Assembly (NCBI GenBank): GCA_965198325.1
Contig: CBDAPE010000014.1
Coordinates: 186,001-250,000, forward strand
DNA length: 64,000 nucleotides
DNA from: CBDAPE01 sp965198325
GTDB lineage: Bacteria; Pseudomonadota; Alphaproteobacteria; UBA828; JAPUJA01
Direction of reading: 5' to 3'
The notes under the pieces are model-generated. The model did not search any database. It was not told where the DNA came from and was given only the letters and a program-made list of their open reading frames with translations. Both the position numbers and the translations under genes were made by a program. This document shows positions 18,334 through 27,371 of this stretch, piece after piece (the first letter of the stretch is position 1; every line of letters starts with the position of its first letter).

Positions 18334-19990
18334 CCCCGCATTTCCCAAGTGACCGCTTCGCCTGATGCCTGATTGGCACGATTCTGCTACAAGAATCACT
18401 GGCTTGAGGGTGTCGGAGGGCGGCTCGGATGCGGAACCCGGAGGGTGAATCGGATCATGGGCCACTCCGGCCCCTTTTCGACCGCCGCCTGAAACTGGAG
18501 TTCCACGGATCGCAGGTGACCTCCGACGCGGGGTTGCTCGCTTATCGCGAACTGGACGACGCGCTCGGGCTGACCGCACTGGCGGGCGGCGTGCTCGCGG
18601 ATAGCCGCACAGGCAGGAACGGCTGGCACGGCATCGTCAGTCTCCTTCGCCAGTCCGTCTATGGGCGTCTCGCCGGCTACGAGGATGTCAACGACGCCGA
18701 CCGGCTCGGGCGTGATCCCGCGATGCGCTGGATCGTCGGCGGCAAGGCGGTCGAGCGCGGCGGGGCATCGACCAGCCAGATGGGGCGGTTCGAGACCGAG
18801 CTGCTGGCGAACAACGAGAACCTCGCGGCCCTTGCGGACCTGTCGGGGACGTGGATCGACCGGGTTCACGACCACGATCCGCCGAGGCGCGTGGTGCTCG
18901 ACATGGACAGCTCCGTCAGCCCGACATTCGGTGAGCAGGAGGGCACGGCCTATAACGGCCACTTCGGCTGCACCTGCTATCACCCGCTGTTCGTGTTCAA
19001 CCAGTTCGGCGATCTGGAGCGTTGCGCGCTGCGCCCCGGCAACGTGCACAGCGCCCACGGATGGCGTGATGTCCTGGTACCGGTGGTCGAACGTTACAAG
19101 GAACGAGCCATCCGCCTCTACTTCCGCGGCGATGCGGCCTTCGCCTCACCGGAGATCTACGACTACCTCGAAGCCGAAGGCATGCTCTACGCCATCCGGC
19201 TGTCCGCCAACAAGGTGCTGCAAGAGAGCATCGCTCATCTCCTGAAGCGCCCCGTCGGCAGGCCGCCCAAGGACGTGCGCCGGTATCATGCCAGCTTCAG
19301 TTATCAGGCCGGAACCTGGGACAAGCCCCGCCGCATCGTCGCCAAGGTCGAGTGGCATCCGGGTGAGTTGTACCCGAGGGTCGGGTTCATAGTCACCAAC
19401 CTGGGCCGCCCTGCCGAGCGGGTGGTCGCGTTCTACAATCAGCGCGGCACGGCTGAGCACTGGATCAAGGAGGGCAAAAACGCGATCCGGTGGACACGCC
19501 TGTCGTGCCGCAGGTTCGACCACAATGCCGTTCGCCTCCAGCTTCACGCGCTCGCTTACAACCTCGGCAACTTCATGCGCACCCTCGCGCTGCCCGATGC
19601 CGTGAAACAGTGGTCACTGACCAGCCTGCGAGAGAAGCTCATCAAGATCGGAGCGAAGATCGTGCGCCACGGGCGCTACGTCACGTTCCAGATGGCCGAG
19701 GTTGTCATTCCTCGTGACCTGTTCGCCGACATCCTGCGCCGTATCGACCGGCTCAGGCCGCCGCCAGCCCCGGCATGAGCGACGGCACCCCGTTCCTTCG
19801 CGTCGCCGCCGACAGGATCGGTGCGCCCGGATCGCCGGCAAAAATGCCATTCCGCGCCACCAACGCCGCCAATTGGTCCTCAATCATCCGGCTCGCCGCG
19901 AAGATGGCTGTCATTCGAAGGCAAATTGCACGTCGAGCGGTGTCGAGCCACACTCAACGGGCTGGGAGGGTTCCATATGGGGAATCCCGG
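18334..19990 (+). mobile_element. IS1380-family insertion sequence, 1657 bp
   Basis: Contains an intact IS1380-type transposase. Direct repeats TTTA flank it (18330-18333 and 19991-19994). The ends are imperfect inverted repeats starting CCCCGCATTTCCCAAGTG at the left and CCGGGATTCCCCATATGG (reverse complement) at the right. Length and 4-bp duplication fit the family. Confidence 0.8.
18429..19778 (+). CDS. IS1380 family transposase
   Basis: 449 residues, full length for the family. DDE transposase features: first Asp in VVLDMDSSVSPTFG, second in LYFRGDAAFASPEIY, Glu in YNQRGTAEHWIKEGKNAIRW, plus the C-terminal HALAYNLGNFMR segment typical of IS1380. Catalyses cut-and-paste transposition of the surrounding element. 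No frameshift or internal stop, so probably still active or recently acquired. Confidence 0.93.
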   Translation: MRNPEGESDHGPLRPLFDRRLKLEFHGSQVTSDAGLLAYRELDDALGLTALAGGVLADSRTGRNGWHGIVSLLRQSVYGRLAGYEDVNDADRLGRDPAMRWIVGGKAVERGGASTSQMGRFETELLANNENLAALADLSGTWIDRVHDHDPPRRVVLDMDSSVSPTFGEQEGTAYNGHFGCTCYHPLFVFNQFGDLERCALRPGNVHSAHGWRDVLVPVVERYKERAIRLYFRGDAAFASPEIYDYLEAEGMLYAIRLSANKVLQESIAHLLKRPVGRPPKDVRRYHASFSYQAGTWDKPRRIVAKVEWHPGELYPRVGFIVTNLGRPAERVVAFYNQRGTAEHWIKEGKNAIRWTRLSCRRFDHNAVRLQLHALAYNLGNFMRTLALPDAVKQWSLTSLREKLIKIGAKIVRHGRYVTFQMAEVVIPRDLFADILRRIDRLRPPPAPA

Positions 19991-19994
19991 TTTA

Positions 19995-20563
19995 CTGCAT
20001 TGACCGCGGCTTATCGTGATTCGGATAATTCGCGTCAGGGTGAATTTTTGGTCATCGTTTTAAGTCGTTAGGGGTCGACGGCGAAGAATTTAAAACCGCT
20101 TTATTGCGCTGCGAGATAAGCGCTTTAAGGCGCCGCCACCGGGCGAACCCGGCTCTGCTGATAAACCTCGTTTACCAGTTTCACGAACGATCCGCACGGG
20201 CAAACATTTGACGCCGTTGAAATTTTTATCTTTACAGAACGGGATTTTATTCTTAATTTTTTAACACTTTCGATGAATTCTCCGGATCGCTTGACTGTCC
20301 ACCTTGGATTCCGACCCGGTGAAATCTTCGGTAGTACGAAGAAAACGTTCGCCTTGGGGAGGCAATTTTTCCAGGTGGCCGGTTTTGAGATGCTCTTGGG
20401 TCGCTCGGCTTGCCACGGAACTGAAATATAGTCTTGTGCGGGTTGGGGAGGCATGTTAAATGGGTTCTGAAGTGACCTCCGTGCGGCTAGAGCTAGAGTT
20501 GGAGGTGAAGAAGATAAAAATGAAATCTGTTCCATGCTAAACAGGAAGGCGGAGGGTACAGAG
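19995..20563. other. Low-GC intergenic region upstream of the outer-membrane protein gene
   Basis: AT-richer than flanking DNA. A 136-codon minus-strand ORF (20125-20535) has no ribosome binding site or recognisable domain and is probably spurious. Likely promoter and leader of the gene at 20564; the IS1380 insertion lies just upstream and could influence its expression. Confidence 0.45.
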
Positions 20564-21913
20564 ATGACTAAATCGCGTAGCCTTTTGCGTTGGGGCTTGG
20601 TGGGCGGCGTCGTTGGCGCAATCAGCCTCGCGGCCTCTGCGTCTCAGGCACAAGTCAACGTATACAGCGGCGAGGGCCTCAATGTTGATATGGGGGCGAC
20701 GGCTGCCGTCGCCTGGATCACCACCCGAAACGCCTACTTTGGATCGGGCGGCGATTTCGGAGGGAATCCGGAGGAAACCGATACCACATGGCAGGAATCC
20801 TATATCGAGCCCTGGGCTGGTGCGACCTACGACCTCGGCGATGGCCAAGCTTATTTGAATGCATCGTTTATCGCTTCCGCAACGCGCGGCGATGGCGATG
20901 TGTCCGGTTTCCTGGTCTCAGGGTCCGAGACGATCGACGCCGAAACCTACTACCTCGGCTGGTCTGGAGACATGATGGGCGGCACGGGTGTCAACGTCTC
21001 ATACGGTCGGCAAGAATTCCATGTCGGTACCGATTTCGTCATCGGAATCGGTCACTTCGCCTCTGGCAATGAAGGGGCATACTGGACGGGACCGTCATAC
21101 GCATTCGAGCGGGCGGGCATCCTGAGCCTCGAGGGCGTGGCCGTTGACGGCTTGCGGGCGGATCTCTTCCACATCACATCCGATGAAACCCAATACAATA
21201 CCGAATTTGCCGGCGTCAACGTCGAGTACCATGACGAGGATCTCGGCGGCGATGTTGGCTTCATGTATCTGGATGGCACCGGCTCCGACCTTCCTACCCG
21301 TGATGGAATGCAAGTCCTGGATCTCCGCTACCACGGTAACCCGATGGCGTCGCAGATGCCCAACTGGCACTTCGCGGTCGAGTATGTCGATCAAACGAAT
21401 GACGATTTAGCGGCGGAAGTCGATGCCGTCGCGTATTATTTCGACATCGGTTATACGTTTGTCGATTGGCCGTGGGCCCCGGATGTGACCTATCGCTTTG
21501 CTCACTTCTCGGGCGACGACCCGAACACTGCGGAGAACGAACTCTACGATGGCTTGTTCTACGGCTTCACGAACTGGGGTACATGGTTCATCGGCGAGGT
21601 TGCCGGCGAGTACATGATCTTCAACCAGAACTTCGACGTGCACATGCTCATGGTTCAGGCTTCGCCTTACGATAACCTCTTCGTAACGGTGGCCGGGTTC
21701 GACTTCACGACCGATGAGCCTAGCCTTGGTATGGACGACAAGTTCGGGCAGGAGTTGAATTTCATTGCCGATTTGTCGCTCGGTGACAACATGTCGATCA
21801 CGGCGAACTACGCGGTCCACATACCGGACAACCCGGTCGGCAACCCCCTATTCGGGGTTGGCGGTGACGACAATTTCCATGTCATGCATGCCGGTGCGTG
21901 GGTCTGGTTCTAA
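20564..21913 (+). CDS. Outer-membrane beta-barrel protein, alginate-export/porin-like
   Basis: 449 residues from ATG 20564, chosen because GGAGG lies 8 bases upstream; the frame is open to 20534. Signal peptide of about 29 residues (LLRWGLVGGVVGAISLAASASQAQ). The mature protein is rich in alternating aromatic/polar strands and Asp/Gly turns. It ends in ...HAGAWVWF, a terminal Phe typical of barrel proteins that use the BAM machinery. The TWQESYIEPWAGATY and FERAGILSLEGV segments resemble alginate-export-type porins. Probably a solute channel; substrate unknown. Terminator at 21969. GC and codon use are lower than in the core genes. Confidence 0.72.
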   Translation: MTKSRSLLRWGLVGGVVGAISLAASASQAQVNVYSGEGLNVDMGATAAVAWITTRNAYFGSGGDFGGNPEETDTTWQESYIEPWAGATYDLGDGQAYLNASFIASATRGDGDVSGFLVSGSETIDAETYYLGWSGDMMGGTGVNVSYGRQEFHVGTDFVIGIGHFASGNEGAYWTGPSYAFERAGILSLEGVAVDGLRADLFHITSDETQYNTEFAGVNVEYHDEDLGGDVGFMYLDGTGSDLPTRDGMQVLDLRYHGNPMASQMPNWHFAVEYVDQTNDDLAAEVDAVAYYFDIGYTFVDWPWAPDVTYRFAHFSGDDPNTAENELYDGLFYGFTNWGTWFIGEVAGEYMIFNQNFDVHMLMVQASPYDNLFVTVAGFDFTTDEPSLGMDDKFGQELNFIADLSLGDNMSITANYAVHIPDNPVGNPLFGVGGDDNFHVMHAGAWVWF

Positions 21914-21968
21914 ACCGGACTGGACGCCACGGGCGGCATCGTCCGCTTGACCCAGTTCTAACGCGAAT

Positions 21969-21996
21969 CCCCGGTGCTGACGCACCGGGGGTTTGT
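21969..21996 (+). terminator. Rho-independent terminator of the barrel-protein gene
   Basis: A perfect 9-bp stem CCCCGGTGC / GCACCGGGG with loop TGAC, followed by GTTTGTCGTTT. Confidence 0.85.
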
Positions 21997-22167
21997 CGTT
22001 TCAGGCCCCGATCCCAGGCCGGGTCGGCTCCCTCCGGGCGCAGAGCGCGCCAGCCCCTCGACAGCCGGGTCGCGCCCATGGTCGACGGACCCCGGGCGGC
22101 TGCCCTCGGCCTTTTTTAATGGGACTTATATACGAAAGTGACCAGCGGGCCGGATGACGAGTGTGGA

Positions 22168-22357
22168 TCAGTTTGAATTTGGGGGCGGCGGAAGGGTGTA
22201 TTTGCCGTCTCGGAGCAACGGCCAAGCATCTTCGTAAGGCATGATGTCTTTGTGCTTGGATCGCCAATGAGCGTCGATGCCACCCCCCCCCGTTACCCTG
22301 GAAAACATGGCCACACTCAGGACACACCTTCTCGTCGGCGGGCTTCTGCTTCACCAA
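22168..22357 (-). pseudogene. Small zinc-finger-like conserved protein, frameshifted at a 9-G run
   Basis: From GTG 22357 it reads VKQKPADEKVCPECGHVFQG, then reaches nine consecutive G (22282-22290 as C on the plus strand). With eight G the frame continues GIDAHWRSKHKDIMPYEDAW and ends ...GKYTLPPPPNSN with a stop at 22168-22170. CPECGHVF plus the downstream His pair looks like a C2H2-type zinc site. Family: short uncharacterised alphaproteobacterial protein. A one-base expansion of the homopolymer (mutation, phase variation or read error) breaks it. It lies 29 bases downstream of the next gene and probably formed an operon with it. Confidence 0.65.
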
Positions 22358-22386
22358 CTTCTTGTTCCCTTCTTGTGGGGGCTGCG

Positions 22387-22587
22387 CTACTTGGGCTTGG
22401 CTGGCCTTCTCAGCAATGCGCCAGCGACCTCAACCTCACGATCCTTGAGATATTCCCACTCGTCCTCTTTCTTAGGCGGCGTGGTCACAAGCGCTAAAGC
22501 AACATTTTCCGGTGTGTCTGGAATCGGCTCAGGCATGATGTTCTTGACTGGCCGGCCGCGTGGTTTGGGCTTCTGTTCATGGTCCAT
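22387..22587 (-). CDS. Small conserved hypothetical protein (RGRPVKN motif)
   Basis: 66 residues from ATG 22587 (MDHEQKPKPRGRPVKNIMPEP); GGAAAG lies 6 bases upstream, which favours this start over the ORF start at 22641. The motif KPRGRPVKN-(hydrophobic)-PEPIPDTPENVA, followed by TTPPKK and EWEYLK, recurs in small alphaproteobacterial proteins of unknown function. The basic GRP patch is AT-hook-like, so DNA binding is conceivable but unproven. Confidence 0.6.
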   Translation of the reverse strand: MDHEQKPKPRGRPVKNIMPEPIPDTPENVALALVTTPPKKEDEWEYLKDREVEVAGALLRRPAKPK

Positions 22588-22758
22588 CGGTCTTTCCGTC
22601 TCTTCTGGCGCTGAGCAATCTAAAGAGATTCTAAACACCATTTGACTCCCGACGCAAGCAACCGGACAATTTCCTCATCGCTAAGCCACCCGTTCAACGG
22701 TTGTTTGGCGACCGTCCCGGCACCCGCCGTCGCCGGCCTCCTGAAGAAAACAACCACC

Positions 22759-23265
22759 ATGAAAACTTGGATGGGATACTTCGTGGCCTGTATCGCGAGC
22801 GGCTTGATGATTCTTGTTGTCGTGGTGACTGAAGCGAGGGCAGGTTACGTATTATCAGACGACGCAGGACTTGCAGCCAACTGTGCACCCGTAGCAGTAA
22901 TCGCTACCATACCGCGGGGGAATGCTCTTGAAATCGGCCTTGACGTGTTTGCAATGAACCGTATGGCCAAAGAGCAATTCAGGGACGCTCGCTTACTTGA
23001 GCAGTCCGATCCCGGATCCCAAACCCTCATCGTACAAGTCCATATTCTTAACGACGCGTATATCGCAACGCTGAAATTAAGGAGAGTGGTTGATTTCGGC
23101 AGCGGGAGATATGGGTTCGCGGTCGTTTGGGAAGATGACTCTGCTGGCTTCCATGGTGGAACGCGCGACCATATCATGGGGGTTCTGGAGGGCCACTTGG
23201 ACCGGTTCATTGACAGTTACCTCGCCGTCAACGAGGTAGCATGTTCTGCCAGATATGGAGGATGA
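22759..23265 (+). CDS. Secreted hypothetical protein
   Basis: 168 residues from ATG 22759 (MKTWMGYFVACIASGLMILV). The open frame extends to 22642 but this start gives a normal signal peptide of about 28 residues ending TEARA. The mature part (from GYVLSDDAGLAANC) has two Cys (about 34 and 163) that could form a disulfide. No known domain recognised. Lies in the low-GC accessory zone. Expected in the periplasm or outside the cell. Confidence 0.6.
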   Translation: MKTWMGYFVACIASGLMILVVVVTEARAGYVLSDDAGLAANCAPVAVIATIPRGNALEIGLDVFAMNRMAKEQFRDARLLEQSDPGSQTLIVQVHILNDAYIATLKLRRVVDFGSGRYGFAVVWEDDSAGFHGGTRDHIMGVLEGHLDRFIDSYLAVNEVACSARYGG

Positions 23266-23331
23266 AAGATCAAGACGAGTCCCGCCCGGACAGGCCGGGC
23301 GGGGCATCAACCCACAGAAGGAGAGTTCATC

Positions 23332-23487
23332 ATGGGTGGTAGGACCATGTCCTTCGACAACTCAGAACCTACGGTTGACGCGCTCGCCGCATTTTTTGGG
23401 GCTTATCTAGAAATTCTCGAACGGCAGCACGGAATTCCAATGAAAACGCTTTCAGGTCGCCAGGCTGAAGAATTGAATAATCTCTAA
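23332..23487 (+). CDS. Small hypothetical protein, 51 aa
   Basis: MGGRTMSFDNSEPTVDALAA ... ERQHGIPMKTLSGRQAEELN then a stop. AAGGAGA lies 8 bases before the ATG, and the sequence looks like a soluble helical protein. A perfect GC hairpin (CCCGCCCGG / CCGGGCGGG, 23281-23303) separates it from the preceding gene. The stop codon abuts the left end of the IS5 element, so its natural 3' end may have been altered. Confidence 0.55.
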   Translation: MGGRTMSFDNSEPTVDALAAFFGAYLEILERQHGIPMKTLSGRQAEELNNL

Positions 23488-24445
23488 GTGTCTGGCCCGA
23501 AAAGAGTTGAGTGATTTCAGTCGGTTGTGATTCTCTCGTTTGTGTCGAAACGAAGGAGGGAAGACAACATGTGGACCGAAATCACTCGCCCGCAATATGA
23601 GCGGTCTGGGCTTCGCTATGCAAGCGACCTGACGGACGAGGAATGGAACTTGATCATGGCGTTTCTGCCGCCGACGAAGCGCTTGGGACGCCCTCGGACC
23701 ACGAACTTGCGCGAGGTGCTGAACGCGATTTTCTACATGGCGCGCACGGGTTGCCAGTGGCGGATGTTGCCAAAGGAGTTCCCGCCGCGCAGCACGATCC
23801 AGCGATACTTCTACGCTTGGCGCTCCGATGGGACGTTGCGGGCGCTCAACCATCACCTTCTCATGGCCGCCCGCGAGGCGGCGGGACGCGAGGCCAGCCC
23901 GTCGGCTGGTGTGATTGACAGCCAATCCGTGAAAACCACGGAAAGCGGCGGTGTGCGGGGCTTTGACGCGGCCAAGTTGGTCAACGGGCGCAAGCGCCAC
24001 ATCATCACCGATACCGCTGGATTGCTGGTCGGCGCCATGGTCCATGGCGGCCATATCCAGGACCGGGATGGCGCCCCGGCGTTGCTGGCCTCGATCCGCA
24101 CGGCTTTTCCCTGGTTGCGCCATGTGTTCGCCGATGGCGGCTACGCCGGGCCGAAGCTCAAGCAGGCTCTTGCCAAGCTCGGCACCTGGACGATGGAAAT
24201 CGTCAAGCGCTCGGATGCGGCCAAAGACTTCGTGCTGTTGCCTCGTCGATGGGTCGTCGAACGGACCTTCGCCTGGTTCGGCCGCAACCGACGCCTGGCC
24301 AAGGATTTCGAGAAAACCATCGAAAGCGCCGAGGCCTGGCTTCTGATCGCCAGTATCCAACTCCTCTGCCGAAGGGCTGTGTCTCGAAAGTGGTGGAAAT
24401 TGGTTTTGGCGCCTCTCCGAGCGGGTTGAGTTTTGCGGCGGTCAG
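23488..24445 (+). mobile_element. IS5-family element (IS1031-like group), boundaries approximate
   Basis: Complete transposase flanked on the left by GTCTGGCCCGAAAAGAGTTG and on the right by a related but imperfect inverted end around GTTTTGCGGCGGTCAGGC. No clear target duplication was seen. The right end abuts the 3' end of an IS256-type fragment, so it probably landed in older IS debris. Confidence 0.65.
23569..24429 (+). CDS. IS5 family transposase
   Basis: 286 residues from ATG 23569 with AAGGAGG 9 bases upstream. N-terminal DUF4096-type segment (YASDLTDEEWNLIMAFLPP ... MARTGCQWRMLPKEFPPRST), then DDE catalytic core: SAGVIDSQSVKTTESGG (Asp), HVFADGGYAGPKLK (Asp), WVVERTFAWFGRNRRLAKDFE (Glu in the Y-R-type motif). 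Full length and intact. Confidence 0.93.
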   Translation: MWTEITRPQYERSGLRYASDLTDEEWNLIMAFLPPTKRLGRPRTTNLREVLNAIFYMARTGCQWRMLPKEFPPRSTIQRYFYAWRSDGTLRALNHHLLMAAREAAGREASPSAGVIDSQSVKTTESGGVRGFDAAKLVNGRKRHIITDTAGLLVGAMVHGGHIQDRDGAPALLASIRTAFPWLRHVFADGGYAGPKLKQALAKLGTWTMEIVKRSDAAKDFVLLPRRWVVERTFAWFGRNRRLAKDFEKTIESAEAWLLIASIQLLCRRAVSRKWWKLVLAPLRAG

Positions 24446-24909
24446 GCTGCGCGGTCAAGGGTTTCGTCGGCGATTAGCTGATCGAGGGTTTCCCATCCAT
24501 CGACTTTGCGCATCTGGATTTGGCCGGAAGCGAGGAGCGCCCAGAGGAGCATCGGCACTGTTTCGGGACACGGCAGCACGGTCTGTGTTTTGATCCGGCG
24601 CTTGAACTCCTCGTTGAGACGCTCAATGGCGTTGGTCGTTCGGGCTGATTTCCATTGGCTCTTGGACAGGCGCGTGAAGGTAAAGAGCTTGTCGCCCGCT
24701 TCCGCGAGGCTGTCCGCGGCGGCCCTGCATTTCAGCCGCCACTTGCGGACAAGCGCCTTGCGGCGGGTTTCCACCTCGGAGGCAGTGTCGGCATAGATCA
24801 TATCGCGGTAATCTTCGCTCAGCTCGTCATGCATGTGTTTGGGAGCATGACCCAGAAGGTTGCGGTGCTTGTGCACGGTGCAGCGTTGAACGGGAAGGTC
24901 ATCGCCCGA
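24442..24909 (-). pseudogene. C-terminal fragment of an IS256/mutator-type transposase
   Basis: Reads LPVQRCTVHKHRNLLGHAPK ... RTTNAIERLNEEFKRRIKTQ ... SGQIQMRKVDGWETL, the C-terminal third of a Transposase_mut protein. It includes the conserved NAIERLNEEF-RR block with the catalytic Glu. The N-terminal two thirds are missing: the coding frame is cut at about 24910 by the left end of another IS256 element of a different lineage. Non-functional remnant. Confidence 0.82.
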
Positions 24910-24911
24910 GA

Positions 24912-26244
24912 GTGTCAGATATCTTGTGTAAATGAGTGCCGTGGGTCCAATATTTAGTATGGGAGGACCTACGATGAGGACTATCAGACCTGAACTTCTG
25001 GACGAACTTCTGGCCGATTACGAGAAGCCGGATGACCTGCTGGGCGAAGACGGGCTGTTCAAGCAGCTCAAGGCGGTGCTCTTGGAGCGGGCGCTTGACG
25101 CCGAGCTGAGCGATCACCTGGGCTACGAGAAGGGTGACCCGGCCGGTCGCGGCACGGGTAACAGCCGCAACGGCTACTCGGACAAGACGGTGCTGAGCGA
25201 GGATGGCGAGATCGATATCGCCGTGCCGCGCGACCGCACCGGCACGTTCGACCCGCTGATCGTGCCCAAGGGCGAACGCCGTCTCGAGGGCTTCGACGAT
25301 CGCATCGTGTCGCTGTATGCCCGCGGCATGACGGTGCGCGAGATACGTGGTCATCTGCAGGAGCTTTACGGGGTCGCGGTTTCGCCGGACCTGATCAGCC
25401 GGGTCACCGACGCGGTACTCGAGGAGGTCCGCGAATGGCAGAACCGACCGCTCGATGCGGTCTATCCGGTGGTGTTCTTTGACGCGCTGCGGGTCAAGAT
25501 CCGCGACGAAGGCCTGGTGCGCAACAAAGCAGTCTACGTTGCACTGGCCCTCACCGCTGAAGGCGAGAAGGAGGTTCTCGGGCTGTGGATCGAGCAGACC
25601 GAAGGCGCCAAGTTCTGGCTCAAGGTGATGAACGACCTCAAGACCCGCGGCGTCGCTGACATCCTGATCGCCGTGGTCGACGGCCTCAAGGGCTTCCCCG
25701 AGGCGATAACAACGGTGTTCCCCGAGACCACGGTGCAGACCTGCATCGTGCATCTGATCCGCAGTTCGCTGGCGTTCGTGTCGTGGAAGGACCGAAAGAG
25801 GATCATGCCCGATATCAAGGCGATCTACCGCGCCGAAACCGCCGAGACCGCGGCGGCCAAGCTCGACGAGTTCGAGGCCAAATGGGGCGAGCGCTATCCG
25901 GCGATCGCGCCCAGCTGGCGCCGCGCCTGGGAGCAGGTGGTGCCGATGTTCGCGTTCCCGCCGGCGATCCGCAAGATGATCTACACCACCAACGCGCTGG
26001 AGAGCCTGCACCGATCTTTGCGCAAGATCATCAAGACACGCGGTAGCTTCCCCAACGACGAGGCGGCGGTCAAGCTGTTGTTCCTGGCGATCCGCAATGC
26101 CGGTGTCGGCTGGAAACGGCCTATTGAATGGACCGCCGCAATGGGGCAGTTTGCGATCCTGTTCGAGGATCGCTTTCCGGCCTCAGCGCGCTGAGGCCGG
26201 AAACAATGTCGCCCACGGCGTCACTTACACAGACAATCGGACAC
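24912..26244 (+). mobile_element. IS256-family element, 1333 bp, complete
   Basis: Terminal inverted repeats begin GTGTCAGATATCTTGTGTAA at the left and GTGTCCGATTGTCTGTGTAA (reverse complement) at the right; both then run into a G-GCCGTGGG motif. No matching 8-bp target duplication flanks it (GCCCGAGA left, ACCCCTCA right). Left and right neighbours are different broken IS, so a deletion or recombination followed insertion. Confidence 0.85.
24974..26194 (+). CDS. IS256 family transposase
   Basis: 406 residues from ATG 24974 with GGGAGG upstream. Typical Transposase_mut layout: GNSRNGYSDKTVLSEDG, DGFDDRIVSLYARGM-type segment (here EGFDDRIVSLYARGMT), first Asp in YPVVFFDALRVKIRDEG, second in ILIAVVDGLKGFPEAI, and Glu in TTNALESLHRSLRKIIKTRG. 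Intact. Confidence 0.95.
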   Translation: MRTIRPELLDELLADYEKPDDLLGEDGLFKQLKAVLLERALDAELSDHLGYEKGDPAGRGTGNSRNGYSDKTVLSEDGEIDIAVPRDRTGTFDPLIVPKGERRLEGFDDRIVSLYARGMTVREIRGHLQELYGVAVSPDLISRVTDAVLEEVREWQNRPLDAVYPVVFFDALRVKIRDEGLVRNKAVYVALALTAEGEKEVLGLWIEQTEGAKFWLKVMNDLKTRGVADILIAVVDGLKGFPEAITTVFPETTVQTCIVHLIRSSLAFVSWKDRKRIMPDIKAIYRAETAETAAAKLDEFEAKWGERYPAIAPSWRRAWEQVVPMFAFPPAIRKMIYTTNALESLHRSLRKIIKTRGSFPNDEAAVKLLFLAIRNAGVGWKRPIEWTAAMGQFAILFEDRFPASAR

Positions 26245-26245
26245 A

Positions 26246-26419
26246 CCCCTCAGGCTCGGCGCCATCGGCTTCGATGCGGTGAAGCACCTGGTACTGTGCC
26301 GCATCGAGCGGCGGCCGCCCCGGCTCAACCTCGAGGTCTATCCGTACCTGCCGCGCGCCCGGGTCGCGACGACGTCTGCCAAGTCGTACATGAGCCTGCT
26401 GTCGGGGCTCGGCGCATGA
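26246..26419 (+). pseudogene. istA: C-terminal remnant of IS21 transposase IstA
   Basis: The frame starting right after the IS256 end reads AIGFDAVKHLVLCRIERRPP, then RLNLEVYPYLPRARVATTSA and ends SYMSLLSGLGA, the standard IstA C-terminus. The stop overlaps the istB start (ATGA at 26416-26419), as in intact IS21. About 90 % of the protein is missing. Confidence 0.85.
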
Positions 26420-27180
26420 CCGACACACCACGGCTGCTGCTCGTCCACCACCTCAAGAGGCTGAAGCTGCCGACGGTCCTGAGGGAGTACGACAAGATCG
26501 CCCGGCAGTGCGCCTCTGAAGGCGTCGACCACGTTCGCTATCTTCTGCGTCTGGCCGAGCTCGAGCTGATCGACCGCGAGCGCCGCATGGTCGAGCGGCG
26601 GATCAAGGCGGCGCGCTTCCCCGTGATCAAGAGCCTCGATAGCTTCGATTTCAAGGTCATCCCCTCGCTCAACAAGACGTTGGTCCTGGAGCTCGCCCGC
26701 TGCGCGTACATCGAGCGCCGCGAGAACCTCATCGCGCTCGGCAACAGCGGCACCGGCAAGACCCACATCGCCCTCGGTCTCGGCTTGGCGGCCTGCCAGA
26801 AGGGCCTCTCGGTCGGCTTCATCACCGCCGCCGCGCTGGTCCACGAGCTCATCGAGGCCCGCGATGACAAGCAGCTGCTGAGGTTCCAGAAGAAGCTCGC
26901 CACCTACAAGCTTCTGATCGTCGACGAACGCGGCTTCGTGCCGCTGTCCAAGACCGGTGCCGAGCTCCTGTTCGAGGTGTTCAGCCAGCGCTACGAGCGC
27001 GGCTCGACCCTGGTCACCACCAATCTGCCGTTCGACGAATGGACCGAGGTGTTCGGCTCCGAGCGGCTTACCGGCGCTCTCCTCGACCGCCGCACCCACC
27101 ACGTCAACATCCTCGAGATGAATGGCGAGAGCTACAGGCTCAACCAGAGCCGCAGGCGTCAAACCCCGACGGCGAACTGA
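26416..27180 (+). CDS. istB: IS21 helper ATPase IstB
   Basis: 254 residues. AAA+ ATPase of the DnaC/IstB group: Walker A NSGTGKTHIA (about residue 111-120), Walker B LLIVDERGFVPLS (usual L replaced by R), sensor STLVTTNLPFDEW and C-terminal DRRTHHVNILEMNGESYR. It selects the target for IstA, but IstA is deleted here, so the gene has no partner in this copy. Confidence 0.92.
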   Translation: MTDTPRLLLVHHLKRLKLPTVLREYDKIARQCASEGVDHVRYLLRLAELELIDRERRMVERRIKAARFPVIKSLDSFDFKVIPSLNKTLVLELARCAYIERRENLIALGNSGTGKTHIALGLGLAACQKGLSVGFITAAALVHELIEARDDKQLLRFQKKLATYKLLIVDERGFVPLSKTGAELLFEVFSQRYERGSTLVTTNLPFDEWTEVFGSERLTGALLDRRTHHVNILEMNGESYRLNQSRRRQTPTAN

Positions 27181-27371
27181 ACCGACCACCCAACCCACGC
27201 TTGACCCCATGGGCCCACAGGTCCCTCCCGCGCGCGCCGCCGCGTCGGCCTGTTGAGGGCACGCCGCGTCGCACGCGGGGCCCGCCCATGGACTACGGGG
27301 ACAAGCCCGCAGCCGCCAAGCGGTCCCTTCTTACACCGCCACGGTGGTCCCTTTTTGCTCCGCCATTGACA

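Larger units (their letters stand above)
26245..27371 (+). mobile_element. Right part of an IS21-family element
   Basis: Holds the last codons of istA, a full istB, and the IS21 right end. The end finishes with the inverse of TGTCAATGGCGG at 27360-27371, preceded by the repeated GGTCCCTTxTT blocks typical of IS21 ends (about 27331-27355). The left two thirds are gone, replaced by the IS256 element. Insertion of IS21 cut an azoreductase-like gene whose 3' end follows. Confidence 0.8.

Noticed and set aside
20125..20535. 136-codon minus-strand ORF in the low-GC gap
   Set aside because: No ribosome binding site or recognisable domain, and it spans the probable promoter of the barrel protein.
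24899..26011. 370-codon minus-strand ORF opposite the IS256 transposase
   Set aside because: Antisense of a clearly identified transposase.
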